From JAICLK01 sp963810525 (GTDB lineage: Bacteria; Patescibacteriota; Saccharimonadia; Saccharimonadales; UBA4665), in assembly GCA_963810525.1 (NCBI GenBank), contig CAWENB010000002.1, forward strand, positions 186,001 to 250,000: a stretch of DNA of 64,000 nt, read 5' to 3'. The notes under the pieces are model-generated. The model had not been told where the DNA came from, searched no databases, and saw only the letters and a program-made list of their open reading frames with translations. Of the stretch, positions 16,842-26,130 are shown in pieces. The position numbers were made by a program, and so were the translations under genes. Each line of letters starts with the position of its first letter. Position 1 is the first letter of the stretch.

Positions 16842-19835
16842 TTACGGGCCATTATTACCCGTTATGCCTCCGCCGCCTGGCCCGTCGTTGAATCCTCCGT
16901 TGCTACCACCCTGTCCATTACTGCCGCCATTATTACTTCCGTTGTTGTCAGTGGTAGTTGATTGGCCGCTTATCGTTTCGCTATTACTCGCAGCCATATA
17001 GAGCACGCTATCGGTCACATTGGCAGCAAGGTCAACCGGGCCATCAGTACTCGGCATATAGGTATAGCTAAACGTTTGCGGACTGGTGGCGTCGCCGGTC
17101 GAGAAGGTCTTGACGTCCTTGCCGTCAGCGGTGATGGTTACGCTAAGCGGGAAACTGCTGCTGGCAAGCGGGTGTGTGCCTTGCGTAACTGTCACCGTTA
17201 CTGTACAGCCGCTTTGTTTGTCACAGACCACCTGACCGCCGTTGTTGTTGCCGTCATTCGAGGTAACGGTAAGCGTGGCAGTCGGTCTGGCATCGCTACA
17301 CTGGTGCACCGTATCGGATGTGGTCGTACTAAAGCTGCTGCCCCCGGGTACGAATTTATCAACCGAGAATGTATTCGCATTGCCATTCGTGGAATATTCT
17401 TTGGCATCGGCCGGTGTACAGTTGGTGGCTAAGTCACCCGAAACCTTATCGAGTACGGCATTAGAACTGCTGCCGGATGTCGGCTGGTACCATGACGGGT
17501 AAATATCCACACTCGGGCTTGGCTCCTCGGATCCGATACCAACATGGCTGGTGATGACATAAGCCGGCTCGGTCTTGATGTCGGAAGGCTGCTTCCAGTT
17601 AACCGGCGTCGTGTGCAGCGAATCGAGCGCGCCCTCAATCCAATTTCGCGTCAGCGGCTCAGTCATATATTCCATGGCTCCCGCCGTCATGGCACGATTG
17701 CGCGTATGGTAACCAACCCAGCTCGCCACGGCATACTGGGTCGACCAGGCGGTCATGAGGCCGTCAAAATTATCGTTAGTCGTACCCGTCTTGATGGCGA
17801 TATCCCAGCCGTTGTAACGCTGAAACTTGTAACCGAAGGAAGACAAAGGCGTACAGGTATAGCTCGAACAGCTTCCGGGCAGGTAGCTAGCACGCGGATC
17901 GCTGAGCATGTTATCGACAATATAAGCCGAATCCTGGTTCACGACTTGATTTCCTTGAGGCTGCGTCCATTGGGAGATGGTTTTACCGGACGAATCCTGG
18001 ATGCTTAATATATAGGTCTGCGGCAATTCTTTACCCAACCGGGCAAGCGTCGCCAAGCCGTTGACATGCTGGTCGAGGTGCAGGTAAGCGCCGTCGCCAA
18101 TGGCCGATGAACCGTAACATTCGGCTTCTTCACTTTTACTCGCTGTTTCAACATTCACACCAGGTTGGAAACACTTATAGGCGTCCGTATATCCCATCAT
18201 GGAGTCGGCCGTACTGATGACCTTATCGGTTCCGACCGTCAGCATGGCTTTTACGGCCGGCACGTTACGAGAACCGGCAAGGGCGTAGCGTATCGGCTCC
18301 GGGCCCGGATAGCGGAAGTCATAGTCCTCCAGGCAGTTTCCGCCGTCAAGCGGCAACGAGTGATCGGTGCATGGATAGCCGGGAAGCGGTTGCTGGATAT
18401 CATAGAGTACCGAACCGGCACCGACGTTCTTACTGTCGTTAATTAGTGTCGTGTAGTCATACGGTTTCACGCTCGATCCGGGAGAAATATTGATTTGCGC
18501 GTAATTGATTTGCCCGTAATCCGGGTTATTGAAATCAACTCCGCCGACCAGCGCGACCATTTGGCCGGTTTTGACATCTTCGGCCGCCAGTGCCTCTTCG
18601 TCGCCGCCGTTGTCCTCGACATTGGGCAGGTTGGCGGATATCAGCTGCTCGGCCATTTTCTGCAGACCCATATTCAGGGTCGTTGTAACGCGCCATCCGC
18701 CTCGATTGACCGTATCGGGCCCATACTTATTCTCAAGTTCCTGTTTAGCAGCCAGCACGAAATACGGCGCCTGTATGTTCTGGAACTTGGACTGCAGTTG
18801 CTGAACTTGCGCCAAAATATTCACATTTTTTGCGTTCTCAGCCTGAGCCTGACTAATCATTCCCTGCTGTACCATTTGGTCGAGTATGTAATCCTGCCGG
18901 CCGATGAGGGCGCCCGAATCAAAGTAGTCTGCAGTAATAGCAGAGTTGTACTTGGGATCACTGTAGGGCGAATAGTATGGCGGGTCTTGCGGGATGGCTG
19001 CCAGCATCGTGGACTGCGCGAGTGTTAAATTCTTGCAGCTCGTGTGGAAATAATCTTCCGCAGCCGCCTCGCAGCCGTATTCGACACCGCCATAAGGCGC
19101 GACATTCAAGTAGCCGGTCAGGATTTCGTCTTTGCTGTACTCACGCTCCAGCTCTACGGCCAATATGATCTCTTTAATTTTGCGGGTCACATTGCGCTGG
19201 TCGGTCCAGTTTTCATTGAGCTTCACAAGCTGCTGCGTGATAGTCGAGCCGCCCTGCAAACCCTCACTTTTGTGCAAAAGGTCATGGAACGCCGCCCTGG
19301 CGATACCTTTGACATTGAAGGCGCCTTCATGATAAAACTCTTTATCTTCAATCGCCACGGTGGCTTCTTTCATATACGGAGAGATGTCCTGGCTGGACAC
19401 CGGTATGCGCTTTTCGGCCGAATAGTCCTGGAAGAGTAATGTTTTCCCGGTACGGTCGTAGTAGCTGATGCTGCCGCCGAGATTATTACCGGACACATCG
19501 GTAATGTTTGGCAGATCCTTGCGGAAATAGGCGAACATGCCGACCAGCAGGATGAAACAAGCCACGATGCCGACACCGATAATCTTGAGGGCCATGATGC
19601 CGCCTTCGCGGCTGAACCAGTATCTAATAACGCGCTTCGGGTGCAACCGGTAAGCCAACCGCTTCCAACGGTTCTTCGGGAGCGTACTCAAGTACATGGC
19701 ACGTTGCCGGGCACGACTGTCTTTGCGGGCTCGTACCTTGTCTGAAAAACTGCGATGCAACTTAATACTGTTGCCGCTTTTGGTAGTGTAATTGCTGCTA
19801 CCGGGCCTTCGACGCGGGCTTTGCGAGTTACTCAT
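16842..19835 (-). CDS. Class A penicillin-binding protein (PBP1A type)
   Basis: This bifunctional enzyme polymerises and cross-links peptidoglycan. A basic cytoplasmic N-terminus of ~80 residues precedes one membrane helix (residues ~83-105, IIGVGIVACFILLVGMFAYF). The GT51 glycosyltransferase domain has VAIEDKEFYHEGAF near residue 160, GGSTITQQLVKL and ILAVELEREYSKDEIL. The transpeptidase domain has the active-site motif SSVKPYDY near residue 453, AGSRNVPAV (SxN) and IKTGTTNDNFDGLM near residue 680. About 100 residues of Ig-like sequence and a Gly/Asn-rich tail end the protein. The length of 997 is long for the family because of these additions. A TATAAT lies ~60 bp upstream of the ATG, with a GAGGAAG ribosome binding site. 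It is divergent from tyrS. Confidence 0.93.
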   Translation of the reverse strand: MSNSQSPRRRPGSSNYTTKSGNSIKLHRSFSDKVRARKDSRARQRAMYLSTLPKNRWKRLAYRLHPKRVIRYWFSREGGIMALKIIGVGIVACFILLVGMFAYFRKDLPNITDVSGNNLGGSISYYDRTGKTLLFQDYSAEKRIPVSSQDISPYMKEATVAIEDKEFYHEGAFNVKGIARAAFHDLLHKSEGLQGGSTITQQLVKLNENWTDQRNVTRKIKEIILAVELEREYSKDEILTGYLNVAPYGGVEYGCEAAAEDYFHTSCKNLTLAQSTMLAAIPQDPPYYSPYSDPKYNSAITADYFDSGALIGRQDYILDQMVQQGMISQAQAENAKNVNILAQVQQLQSKFQNIQAPYFVLAAKQELENKYGPDTVNRGGWRVTTTLNMGLQKMAEQLISANLPNVEDNGGDEEALAAEDVKTGQMVALVGGVDFNNPDYGQINYAQINISPGSSVKPYDYTTLINDSKNVGAGSVLYDIQQPLPGYPCTDHSLPLDGGNCLEDYDFRYPGPEPIRYALAGSRNVPAVKAMLTVGTDKVISTADSMMGYTDAYKCFQPGVNVETASKSEEAECYGSSAIGDGAYLHLDQHVNGLATLARLGKELPQTYILSIQDSSGKTISQWTQPQGNQVVNQDSAYIVDNMLSDPRASYLPGSCSSYTCTPLSSFGYKFQRYNGWDIAIKTGTTNDNFDGLMTAWSTQYAVASWVGYHTRNRAMTAGAMEYMTEPLTRNWIEGALDSLHTTPVNWKQPSDIKTEPAYVITSHVGIGSEEPSPSVDIYPSWYQPTSGSSSNAVLDKVSGDLATNCTPADAKEYSTNGNANTFSVDKFVPGGSSFSTTTSDTVHQCSDARPTATLTVTSNDGNNNGGQVVCDKQSGCTVTVTVTQGTHPLASSSFPLSVTITADGKDVKTFSTGDATSPQTFSYTYMPSTDGPVDLAANVTDSVLYMAASNSETISGQSTTTDNNGSNNGGSNGQGGSNGGFNDGPGGGGITGNNGP

Positions 19836-19965
19836 GTATTTTTAGTTCTTCCTCTCGTTCACGGGCTCTTGCCGATTATTATAACAAACAATCCGCGCGG
19901 AACGTGTACAGGTTTTTTGTAAATATTGTGCGTACGTACAGCTACATTTCAGATACAAACTAAGC

Positions 19966-19971
19966 TATAAT
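19966..19971 (+). promoter_or_regulatory. -10 box of the tyrS transcript
   Basis: TATAAT at 19966-19971 with no clear -35 gives a leader of about 90 nt before tyrS. I looked for a T-box (specifier loop, antiterminator with UGGN bulge) and did not find one. A GAGGAG ribosome binding site precedes the ATG. Confidence 0.5.
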
Positions 19972-20069
19972 AACCGGTGAATTATGTGTAACATCAACCC
20001 GATACAAGTAGCAGTTTCCGTATATCCTTATGGCGAAAAGCAGTACATAAAGTAAGAGGAGTACTAAAA

Positions 20070-21317
20070 ATGACGTTATCCGAAGAACTCGAGTGGCGCG
20101 GGTTCGTTAACCAAACCACCCTGACCGATATCCGGAAACTCGATGATGCACCAAGTACGTTTTACCACGGCTTTGACGCGTCGGCCGATTCGCTGACGGT
20201 CGGCAATCTGGCCGGGCTGATGGTCGATAAGACATTTATCCGCCACGGCTATACAGCCGTCATACTGGCAGGCGGAGCGACCAGCCTGATTGGTGACCCG
20301 GGCGGCAAAGACGCGGAACGCCCGCTGCAGGATGAAACCATCATTGCCGCCAACACCGCTAGCGTCGCTAAGCAGCTCGAGCAAATCCTCGGCGAAACGG
20401 ACTTCACGCTCGTAAATAATCTGGACTGGACGAAAGACCTGACGCTCATCAGTTTTTTGCGGGATATCGGCAAGCATTTCAGTATGACACCGCTCGTGCA
20501 GCGCGACTTCATTGCCCGTCGCATGGGCGAGGAGGGCAGTGGTATCAGCTACACCGAGTTCAGCTACACGCTTCTGCAGGGCATGGACTTTTTACATCTG
20601 TTCGATAACAACGGGGTTACCCTCCAGGTCGGCAGTTCTGATCAGTGGGGCAATTGTTTGTCCGGTGTCGATCTGATCCGGCGCGCCCGCAACGCCGACA
20701 CACACGTCTTCACTCACCCGCTCATTATTAATAAGGCGACTGGCAAAAAATTCGGCAAAAGCGAAGCGGGGGCCGTCTGGCTCGATCCGGCCAAAACCAG
20801 CCCGACCGAGTTCTACCAATTCTGGATTAACGCCGACGACGAAGGCGTGGAAGCATACCTGAAAGTCTATACCGAGCTTGACCAGCCAACGGTCGAGGAA
20901 ATAATGCGAAAACACCGCGAAAATCCCAGACAACGCGAGGCGCAGAAGCGGCTGGCGCGGGAAGTCACGCGGCTCGTGCACGGTGAGACGGAATTGAAAA
21001 CCGCTGAAACGGTTACTGAAATCCTCACCGGCAACCGTCCCGTCAGCGAACTCGACAAGGCATCTCTTGAAAGTATGCGCCGCGAAGTGCCGTCCGTTGA
21101 AGCCGCAGCCGGCGACGACATCGTTGACGTTCTGGCGCACTCCGGCCTGGCAGCTTCGAAGAGCGATGCTCGCCGGCTTCTGCAAGGCAATGCGATTTGG
21201 GTAAACGGCGAAAAGGTAAGGGACGAAAAGCTGGAAGCTTCCGACTTTCATAACGGCCGGCTAATTATACGCAAGGGCAAAGCATTTAAAGATTCCGCTC
21301 TGGTTGAGCTCAAATAG
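20070..21317 (+). CDS. tyrS: Tyrosyl-tRNA synthetase
   Basis: TyrRS charges tRNA-Tyr. The 415-residue protein has the class I catalytic domain with FYHGFDASADSLTVGNLAGL, the tyrosine-binding TEFSYTLLQGMDFLHL, SDQWGN, and a KMSKS-equivalent KKFGKSEAGAVWLDP near residue 227. An S4 domain ends the protein (VLAHSGLAASKSDARRLLQG, IWVNGEKV). In most bacterial TyrRS the HIGH motif reads HxGH or HxGN after a PTADSL block. Here it is ASADSLTVGN, so the catalytic His is Thr and the preceding Thr is Ser. All else is canonical. A strong AAGAGGAG ribosome binding site supports the start. It is a single gene, divergent from the penicillin-binding protein. Confidence 0.95.
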   Translation: MTLSEELEWRGFVNQTTLTDIRKLDDAPSTFYHGFDASADSLTVGNLAGLMVDKTFIRHGYTAVILAGGATSLIGDPGGKDAERPLQDETIIAANTASVAKQLEQILGETDFTLVNNLDWTKDLTLISFLRDIGKHFSMTPLVQRDFIARRMGEEGSGISYTEFSYTLLQGMDFLHLFDNNGVTLQVGSSDQWGNCLSGVDLIRRARNADTHVFTHPLIINKATGKKFGKSEAGAVWLDPAKTSPTEFYQFWINADDEGVEAYLKVYTELDQPTVEEIMRKHRENPRQREAQKRLAREVTRLVHGETELKTAETVTEILTGNRPVSELDKASLESMRREVPSVEAAAGDDIVDVLAHSGLAASKSDARRLLQGNAIWVNGEKVRDEKLEASDFHNGRLIIRKGKAFKDSALVELK

Positions 21318-21344
21318 CATCGAAATGCTGGTATACTAGCGACT

Positions 21345-22205
21345 ATGTCAAAACCGCATCCTAAAAAATCTACCAAGAAAAACACTAACTCAGCTCAGAA
21401 ATCCAGTCACCAGCCGGACACGGCGGCATCGACGGCGATCCATAAATCGCCGCTCCGCAAAGCCGACCAATATAACGACCCCAAACATAATTACCGCGAC
21501 TACTGGGATGGAAGGGATTATGAGGATGCGGCCGAACGCATGGCGATTAAGCGTCTGCTAAAGGGCAAGCACTTCCGCCATGCCGTCGATGTCGGCGGCG
21601 GTTACGGACGTCTGTGTATCTTCCTGGAAGACTACGCAGACAAAGTTACGCTGGCTGAACCAAGCCAGCAGCAACTTAATATTGCCAAGGAATACCTCGT
21701 GGACCATCCTGAGATTAGCCGCAAGCTCCTGCAAGCGGCGGATCTGAAATTCCCGGATGGTTCAATCGACCTGCTTACCACTATCCGCATCTGGCACCAC
21801 GTGCCCGACCCGGCGTCGGAATTCGCCGAAATCGCCCGGGTTTTAAGCGACGACGGTTATTTCATCATGGAATTTGCCAATTATACGCACTTCCGTAACC
21901 GGGTAAAATACACACTGAAAGGCAAAAAGTTTCCGACGAAACCTGTCGACATCCGCTCGCCCGAAAACCGTAATGAACATGAATTACCGTTCGTGAACCA
22001 TAATCCGAAGACTATTATCAAACAACTCGCCCACGCTGGACTCAGGGTAGATACAGTACTGTCGGTATCGAACTTGCGCAGCCCGGGGCTTAAAAAGGTT
22101 CTCCCGAAATCCGTCATGCTGTCGGCGGAGCGCGTCATGCAAAAACCGTTGGCCGGCATGTATTTCGGGCCGAGCACCTTCTTCCTTGTTCGAAAAGCTA
22201 AATAA
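21345..22205 (+). CDS. Class I SAM-dependent methyltransferase
   Basis: After a basic N-terminus of ~45 residues rich in Lys and Ser (PHPKKSTKKNTNSAQKSSHQ), a Rossmann-like methyltransferase domain begins. The SAM-binding motif I is RHAVDVGGGYGRLCIFLEDY near residue 77, and the acidic residue of motif II is in VTLAEPSQQQLN. Motif IV is IDLLTTIRIWHHVPDPASEF, and a post-motif segment is DDGYFIMEFANYTHFRN. It resembles Methyltransf_11 enzymes acting on small molecules or lipids; the substrate cannot be told. A TATACT lies 7 nt before the ATG and there is no ribosome binding site, so the transcript appears leaderless. Confidence 0.8.
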   Translation: MSKPHPKKSTKKNTNSAQKSSHQPDTAASTAIHKSPLRKADQYNDPKHNYRDYWDGRDYEDAAERMAIKRLLKGKHFRHAVDVGGGYGRLCIFLEDYADKVTLAEPSQQQLNIAKEYLVDHPEISRKLLQAADLKFPDGSIDLLTTIRIWHHVPDPASEFAEIARVLSDDGYFIMEFANYTHFRNRVKYTLKGKKFPTKPVDIRSPENRNEHELPFVNHNPKTIIKQLAHAGLRVDTVLSVSNLRSPGLKKVLPKSVMLSAERVMQKPLAGMYFGPSTFFLVRKAK

Positions 22206-22259
22206 TGCCATGCGGGCCGGTGAACCGTTAACCTCGTCGTCTATACTTTAAGAGTCAGT

Positions 22260-24296
22260 ATGGGCATTAGTGATCCGGTTTCAGATTTGCGCGGCGTCGG
22301 GCCGTCGGTCGTTGGCCAGTTTGAAAAACTGGGCGTCAAAACGATCAATGACCTCATAGATTACTATCCCCGGAAATATGAGGATTATTCGGCCGTGACC
22401 TCCATAGCCCAGATGAAACCGGGGACCGTAACCGTTAAGGCTTACATCAAACAGATTAAAGGCCGGTATGTCCGGCGCGGCATGTTCCTGACCGAAGCCG
22501 TCGCCAGCGACGACAGCGGCAGCGTGCGGATCATCTGGTTCAACCAGCCCTACCGGGAAACCGGCATCAAACGCGACCAGGAGTACTTTATCTCGGGAAA
22601 TTTCGAGCTGAAGTATCAGAGGCTCAGCATTCAAAACCCGACAACGGAATTGGTCAGCGAGTTCCCGCTTAATACCGCCCGGATCGTGCCCGTGTACCGG
22701 GAGACCAAGGGTTTAAGCTCGCGACAAATACGTAAAGCCCTCCGGCAGACGCTGGCACTGGTTCGCGGGCTGCCTGAGACATTGCCGGCCTGGATAGTCG
22801 ATGCGCAGCAATTAAAGTCACGGGCTGCAGCTATTGAAGCCATGCATTTTCCGGCCAACTCTGAACAGCTGGCGGACGCCAGGCGTCGCTTGGGGTTTGA
22901 AGAGGTCTTCGAACTTGCACTGGCCAGCCTACTCAATAAGCTTGAGCTGCTGGGCCAGCAGGCACCGGCCGTCACCTTCGATGAAAAAGTGGCGAAAGAT
23001 TTCGTAGGACATCTGCCGTTCAAGCTGACCGACGCGCAGCGAAAAACCGTTTGGCAAATTTATCAGGATATCGGCCGGAGCCAGCCGATGAACCGTCTGG
23101 TAGAGGGCGACGTCGGCGCCGGAAAGACCGTCGTGGCGGCCATGGCGGCCGTCATGGTGATGCATCACGGCCACCAGGTTGCCTTTATGGCGCCGACCGA
23201 GCTGCTGGCGCGGCAGCACGCCGAGACGCTCCAAAAATTGCTGGGTCCGCTCGGCTATGGCGATAAGGTCGGTCTGCTGGTCGGCAGTATGAGCCCGGCA
23301 CAGAAGTCAAGAGCGCGCACTGCCATCCGCAGCGGCAAAATGCAGCTTATGGTCGGCACGCACGCGCTGATCCAGGAGAATGTCGACATGCGTGCGCTGG
23401 AACTGGTCGTCATTGACGAACAACAGCGGTTTGGGGTTGAACAACGGAAGAGTCTCCAGGCTAAATCCGGCCACATGCCGCACGTTTTGAGCCTGACGGC
23501 CACGCCGATTCCGCGTTCATTGGCGCTGACGCTGTATGGTGATCTCGACATTTCCTTGCTCGATACCAAGCCGATTGGCAGAAAACCGGTAAAGACCGCC
23601 ATTGTCTCGCCGAATAGCCGGGCGCAGCTGTATGCGGGTATTGAAAAGGAACTGGATGCCGGCCGGCAAATGTTCGTCGTCTGTCCGCTCATCAGCGAAT
23701 CTGAAGGGCTATCGGCTAATTCGGCTGAGAAAATGTACGAAATCATGGCCAAAAGAGATTTCAAGCACCGGCGTATCGGCCTGCTGCACGGCAAGATGAA
23801 AGCCGACGATAAAAACGACGTCATGCAGAAATTTATTGATCACCAGTTGGATATCCTGGTGGCGACGACGGTCATCGAAGTCGGCGTCGACGTGCCGAAC
23901 GCCACCATTATGATCATTGAAGCCGCCGAGCGCTTTGGGCTGGCCCAGTTGCATCAGCTGCGCGGGCGTGTTGGCCGCAGCGTCCACCAAGGCTACTGTT
24001 ACCTGGTGATGAGTGACGCTTCGCCGCCGTCACCGCGACTGCGCGCGCTGGCGTCCTCGAACGACGGATTTCGCCTGGCTGAGCTCGACTTGGAATTGCG
24101 CGGACCGGGCGCCATCTACGGCCAAGCCCAACATGGCCAGCTGGACTTGCGAATTGCCAAGTTAACCGATGTGCTGCTGATCGCCGCCGCCCGAAAATCC
24201 GCGCAGCTTTTCATCGATAAACAAGAAAATTTGCTACAATATAAGGTGTTGTATGAGCGAGTAAAGCGTTTGCGAGCCATAACGAATTTGAATTAA
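22260..24296 (+). CDS. recG: ATP-dependent DNA helicase RecG
   Basis: RecG reverses stalled replication forks and branch-migrates junctions. The protein of 678 residues has an N-terminal wedge/OB domain (LRGVGPSVVGQFEKLGVKTI, IKGRYVRRGMF) and superfamily 2 motifs. These are Walker A GDVGAGKTVVA near residue 283, motif II DEQQRFGVEQR near residue 386 (DEQH is more usual), TATPIPRSLALT, the C-terminal helicase block ATTVIEVGVDVPNATIMIIE and HQLRGRVGRSVHQGYCYL. The TRG segment (FRLAELDLELRGPGAIYG) is present. A TATACT lies 12 nt upstream of the ATG. The following gene is 100 bp downstream. Confidence 0.96.
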   Translation: MGISDPVSDLRGVGPSVVGQFEKLGVKTINDLIDYYPRKYEDYSAVTSIAQMKPGTVTVKAYIKQIKGRYVRRGMFLTEAVASDDSGSVRIIWFNQPYRETGIKRDQEYFISGNFELKYQRLSIQNPTTELVSEFPLNTARIVPVYRETKGLSSRQIRKALRQTLALVRGLPETLPAWIVDAQQLKSRAAAIEAMHFPANSEQLADARRRLGFEEVFELALASLLNKLELLGQQAPAVTFDEKVAKDFVGHLPFKLTDAQRKTVWQIYQDIGRSQPMNRLVEGDVGAGKTVVAAMAAVMVMHHGHQVAFMAPTELLARQHAETLQKLLGPLGYGDKVGLLVGSMSPAQKSRARTAIRSGKMQLMVGTHALIQENVDMRALELVVIDEQQRFGVEQRKSLQAKSGHMPHVLSLTATPIPRSLALTLYGDLDISLLDTKPIGRKPVKTAIVSPNSRAQLYAGIEKELDAGRQMFVVCPLISESEGLSANSAEKMYEIMAKRDFKHRRIGLLHGKMKADDKNDVMQKFIDHQLDILVATTVIEVGVDVPNATIMIIEAAERFGLAQLHQLRGRVGRSVHQGYCYLVMSDASPPSPRLRALASSNDGFRLAELDLELRGPGAIYGQAQHGQLDLRIAKLTDVLLIAAARKSAQLFIDKQENLLQYKVLYERVKRLRAITNLN

Positions 24297-24397
24297 TCAA
24301 TTGAAAGGACGGCGAGGGAAAGATCAGCCAGAGCGCCGGCAGTATTGCGGTGCTTGTGGACGATATTTTAAACCGATAATGCAGCACGTTCAAAAGT

Positions 24398-25210
24398 ATG
24401 TACGCCGTAGTCTTTCATGCCCATCAAAAAATCAATCGAGTCGCGTATCGTCACTTACGCCATCTTGCCGGAAAACCTGAAATCTGGCCAAGCCTTCGGA
24501 ACATCCAGCACTTTGAGGGCAAACGCGGCCCTGATGCCAGCAAGCTCAAAAATAATCCGGGGGCCGGCGAATTGCCCTGGCATTTTGTCGATCCGTTTGA
24601 TGATAGTGACCGCGACCTGATACACACTATCCAATACCACTACGATGAGCTGGTTGCGGCACTCCGTTCTGATAACCGTACGCGATCGGCGTTCGAAGCC
24701 GCCTGGTTGGCACACGCTTTAGTAGACGGGTTAACACCGGCGCATCACTATCCGTACGAGGAAGAACTTGAGGATTTGCGCGGCGGCGAGAACCGCGTCA
24801 GCCGGACGTCGGTCATGCGTCGAATTACCGTGCAGGCCGACACGCGCCGCGAAACGGTAATGCGCAGTTTGAAACTGGTTGGCCCAAAGGGACTGCTCAT
24901 GACGCACACCGCGTTTGAGGGCGGAGCCTTTATGATTATGCAACCCTTAAGTCTCGATAAGGCGCTTCCGACGCGTGAAGACATTGCGGAGGTGCAGCGT
25001 CTCGGCATCACCGCTTATTTTGAACGGCAGGCCCGGGAAATCGCGGCGTTCAACCTCTACGAAAAATTTTATAAATACGGCTGGACACCCAGACTGGCGC
25101 GGATCGTACGCAACGAAATGGCGCCGCGCATGGTCAGCATGATAACGCTAGCCTGGTATTCAGCCCTAGAAGACGCCGGCGTCATAAAGCCGAAAATTAA
25201 AGGTATGTGA
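24398..25210 (+). CDS. Putative zinc-dependent phospholipase C / P1-nuclease-like protein
   Basis: The 270-residue protein has no signal peptide. The spread of His, Asp and Trp residues recalls the zinc-dependent phospholipase C/P1 nuclease fold: FHAHQKINRVAYRHL at the N-terminus, WHFVDPFDDSDRD, then the helix AAWLAHALVDGLTPAHHYPYEEEL, which carries the HxxxD and following His typical of that metal site. The C-terminal half is helical and does not match. The assignment to a fold is tentative and I would not claim an activity. It overlaps rsmD by one base (the A of the TGA stop is the first base of the rsmD ATG), so the two are probably translationally coupled. Confidence 0.5.
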   Translation: MYAVVFHAHQKINRVAYRHLRHLAGKPEIWPSLRNIQHFEGKRGPDASKLKNNPGAGELPWHFVDPFDDSDRDLIHTIQYHYDELVAALRSDNRTRSAFEAAWLAHALVDGLTPAHHYPYEEELEDLRGGENRVSRTSVMRRITVQADTRRETVMRSLKLVGPKGLLMTHTAFEGGAFMIMQPLSLDKALPTREDIAEVQRLGITAYFERQAREIAAFNLYEKFYKYGWTPRLARIVRNEMAPRMVSMITLAWYSALEDAGVIKPKIKGM

Positions 25211-25743
25211 TGCGCGTTATAGCCGGCATCTTAGGCGGCAGGCAATTTGCCTCACCGCACTCACACAATACTCACCCGATGAGTGACCGGGCCCGCGGGG
25301 CTTTATTTAACGTCCTGGGCGACATTTCCGGGTTGCAGGTTCTTGACGCCTTCAGCGGAAGCGGCGCGCTCGCTTTCGAAGCTATCAGCCGCGGTGCCGA
25401 GTCCGTTCTGGCCATTGACTCCGACCGCGCCGCCCAACGTGCTATTGAGCAAAATATTCGAGACCTAGGCGTCGCCAATAAAGTTAAGCTCGTCAAAGCA
25501 TCCACCAACGCATGGCTGCAAACCAACCCCGAAAACCGCTTCGACATTATCCTCTGCGACCCGCCGTATGAAGACCTGCAGCCCAATTTATTGAAACGGC
25601 TTGCAGATCGTGTGCTAACCGGGGGTATAGTAGTGCTTTCGCTTCCGCCCAATGCAAACACCACGCTATCAGAGCCGGACTATGAGCTCGTTGCCCATAA
25701 AGATTACGGCGACGCACAACTCTTTTTTTACCGTCGCGGTTAA
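25210..25743 (+). CDS. rsmD: 16S rRNA (guanine966-N2)-methyltransferase RsmD
   Basis: RsmD methylates G966 of 16S rRNA. The 177-residue protein shows MRVIAGILGGRQF, the conserved RPMSDRAR-like block as HPMSDRARGALFNVLG, SAM motif I VLDAFSGSGALAFEAISRGA, motif II IDSDRAA, and the catalytic DPPYE (family NPPY/DPPY). The length is normal. The ATG at 25210 overlaps the previous stop. In many bacteria rsmD is followed by coaD; here a tRNA-Leu follows. Confidence 0.92.
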   Translation: MRVIAGILGGRQFASPHSHNTHPMSDRARGALFNVLGDISGLQVLDAFSGSGALAFEAISRGAESVLAIDSDRAAQRAIEQNIRDLGVANKVKLVKASTNAWLQTNPENRFDIILCDPPYEDLQPNLLKRLADRVLTGGIVVLSLPPNANTTLSEPDYELVAHKDYGDAQLFFYRRG

Positions 25744-25770
25744 TTGCTTCACAAAGCCGCACTTCGCACC

Positions 25771-25776
25771 TATAAT
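25771..25776 (+). promoter_or_regulatory. -10 box of the tRNA-Leu gene
   Basis: TATAAT at 25771-25776 lies 17 bp before the first tRNA base. The best -35 is TTGCTT at 25744-25749, which is rather distant (21 bp), so the -35 is uncertain. Confidence 0.55.
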
Positions 25777-25793
25777 AGCCAGCAACCGACCAC

Positions 25794-25878
25794 GGGGATG
25801 TGGTGGAATTGGTAGACACGCTAGCCTTAGGAGCTAGTGCCGCAAGGCGTGAAGGTTCAAGTCCTTTCATCCCCACCA
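25794..25878 (+). tRNA. tRNA-Leu (anticodon UAG)
   Basis: Acceptor stem GGGGATG/CATCCCC, D-arm with GGTGGAATTGGTAGACAC, anticodon stem CTAGC/GCTAG closing the loop CTTAGGA with anticodon TAG, a variable arm (TGCCGCAAGGCGT), and T-loop GTTCAAGTC. Discriminator A and an encoded CCA end at 25878. The long variable arm and anticodon identify a class II leucine tRNA reading CUA/CUN. A terminator follows. It marks the border between the core-like left part and the accessory right part. Confidence 0.96.
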
Positions 25879-25897
25879 TTAGAATTCAAATTTATAG

Positions 25898-25921
25898 TAC
25901 CCTGTAAAATAGGGTATTTTT
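25898..25921 (+). terminator. Intrinsic terminator of tRNA-Leu
   Basis: TACCCT (25898-25903) and AGGGTA (25911-25916) form a 6-bp stem with a 7-nt loop and a run of five T at the end. Confidence 0.8.
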
Positions 25922-25997
25922 AGTTTGGTTTGAGAGTAGGGAGGGTAATGGCGACCAAACTTTTTAAATTCAAATAATCACTAGCATAATATTAGGC

Positions 25998-26025
25998 TTG
26001 TAATGTCAATCCGCTCATGTATACT
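25998..26025 (+). promoter_or_regulatory. Promoter with ~100-nt structured leader upstream of a small gene
   Basis: TTGTAA (25998-26003) and TATACT (26020-26025), 16 bp apart, precede a leader of about 100 nt. In the leader CTTAAAAC (about 26068-26075) can pair with GTTTTAAG (about 26113-26120), and that right arm runs directly into the AAGGAG ribosome binding site of the gene at 26131. The arrangement could mask the site. No known riboswitch class is recognised. Confidence 0.45.
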
Positions 26026-26130
26026 TGTAAATAACTAGCCTGAGGGGAGCTAAGTCACCTCGACCTCTTAAAACCGCAAGACTATGAGATCCCCAACGCC
26101 AGGGAATATAAGAGTTTTAAGGAGTTACTT

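Noticed and set aside
19972..20069. T-box riboswitch before tyrS
   Set aside because: No specifier loop, antiterminator with UGGN bulge, or terminator hairpin could be found in the ~90-nt leader.
25547..25879. A 110-codon minus-strand ORF beginning MVGMKGLEPSRLA
   Set aside because: It is the antisense of the tRNA-Leu and the end of rsmD; such ORFs are a known artefact of tRNA genes.
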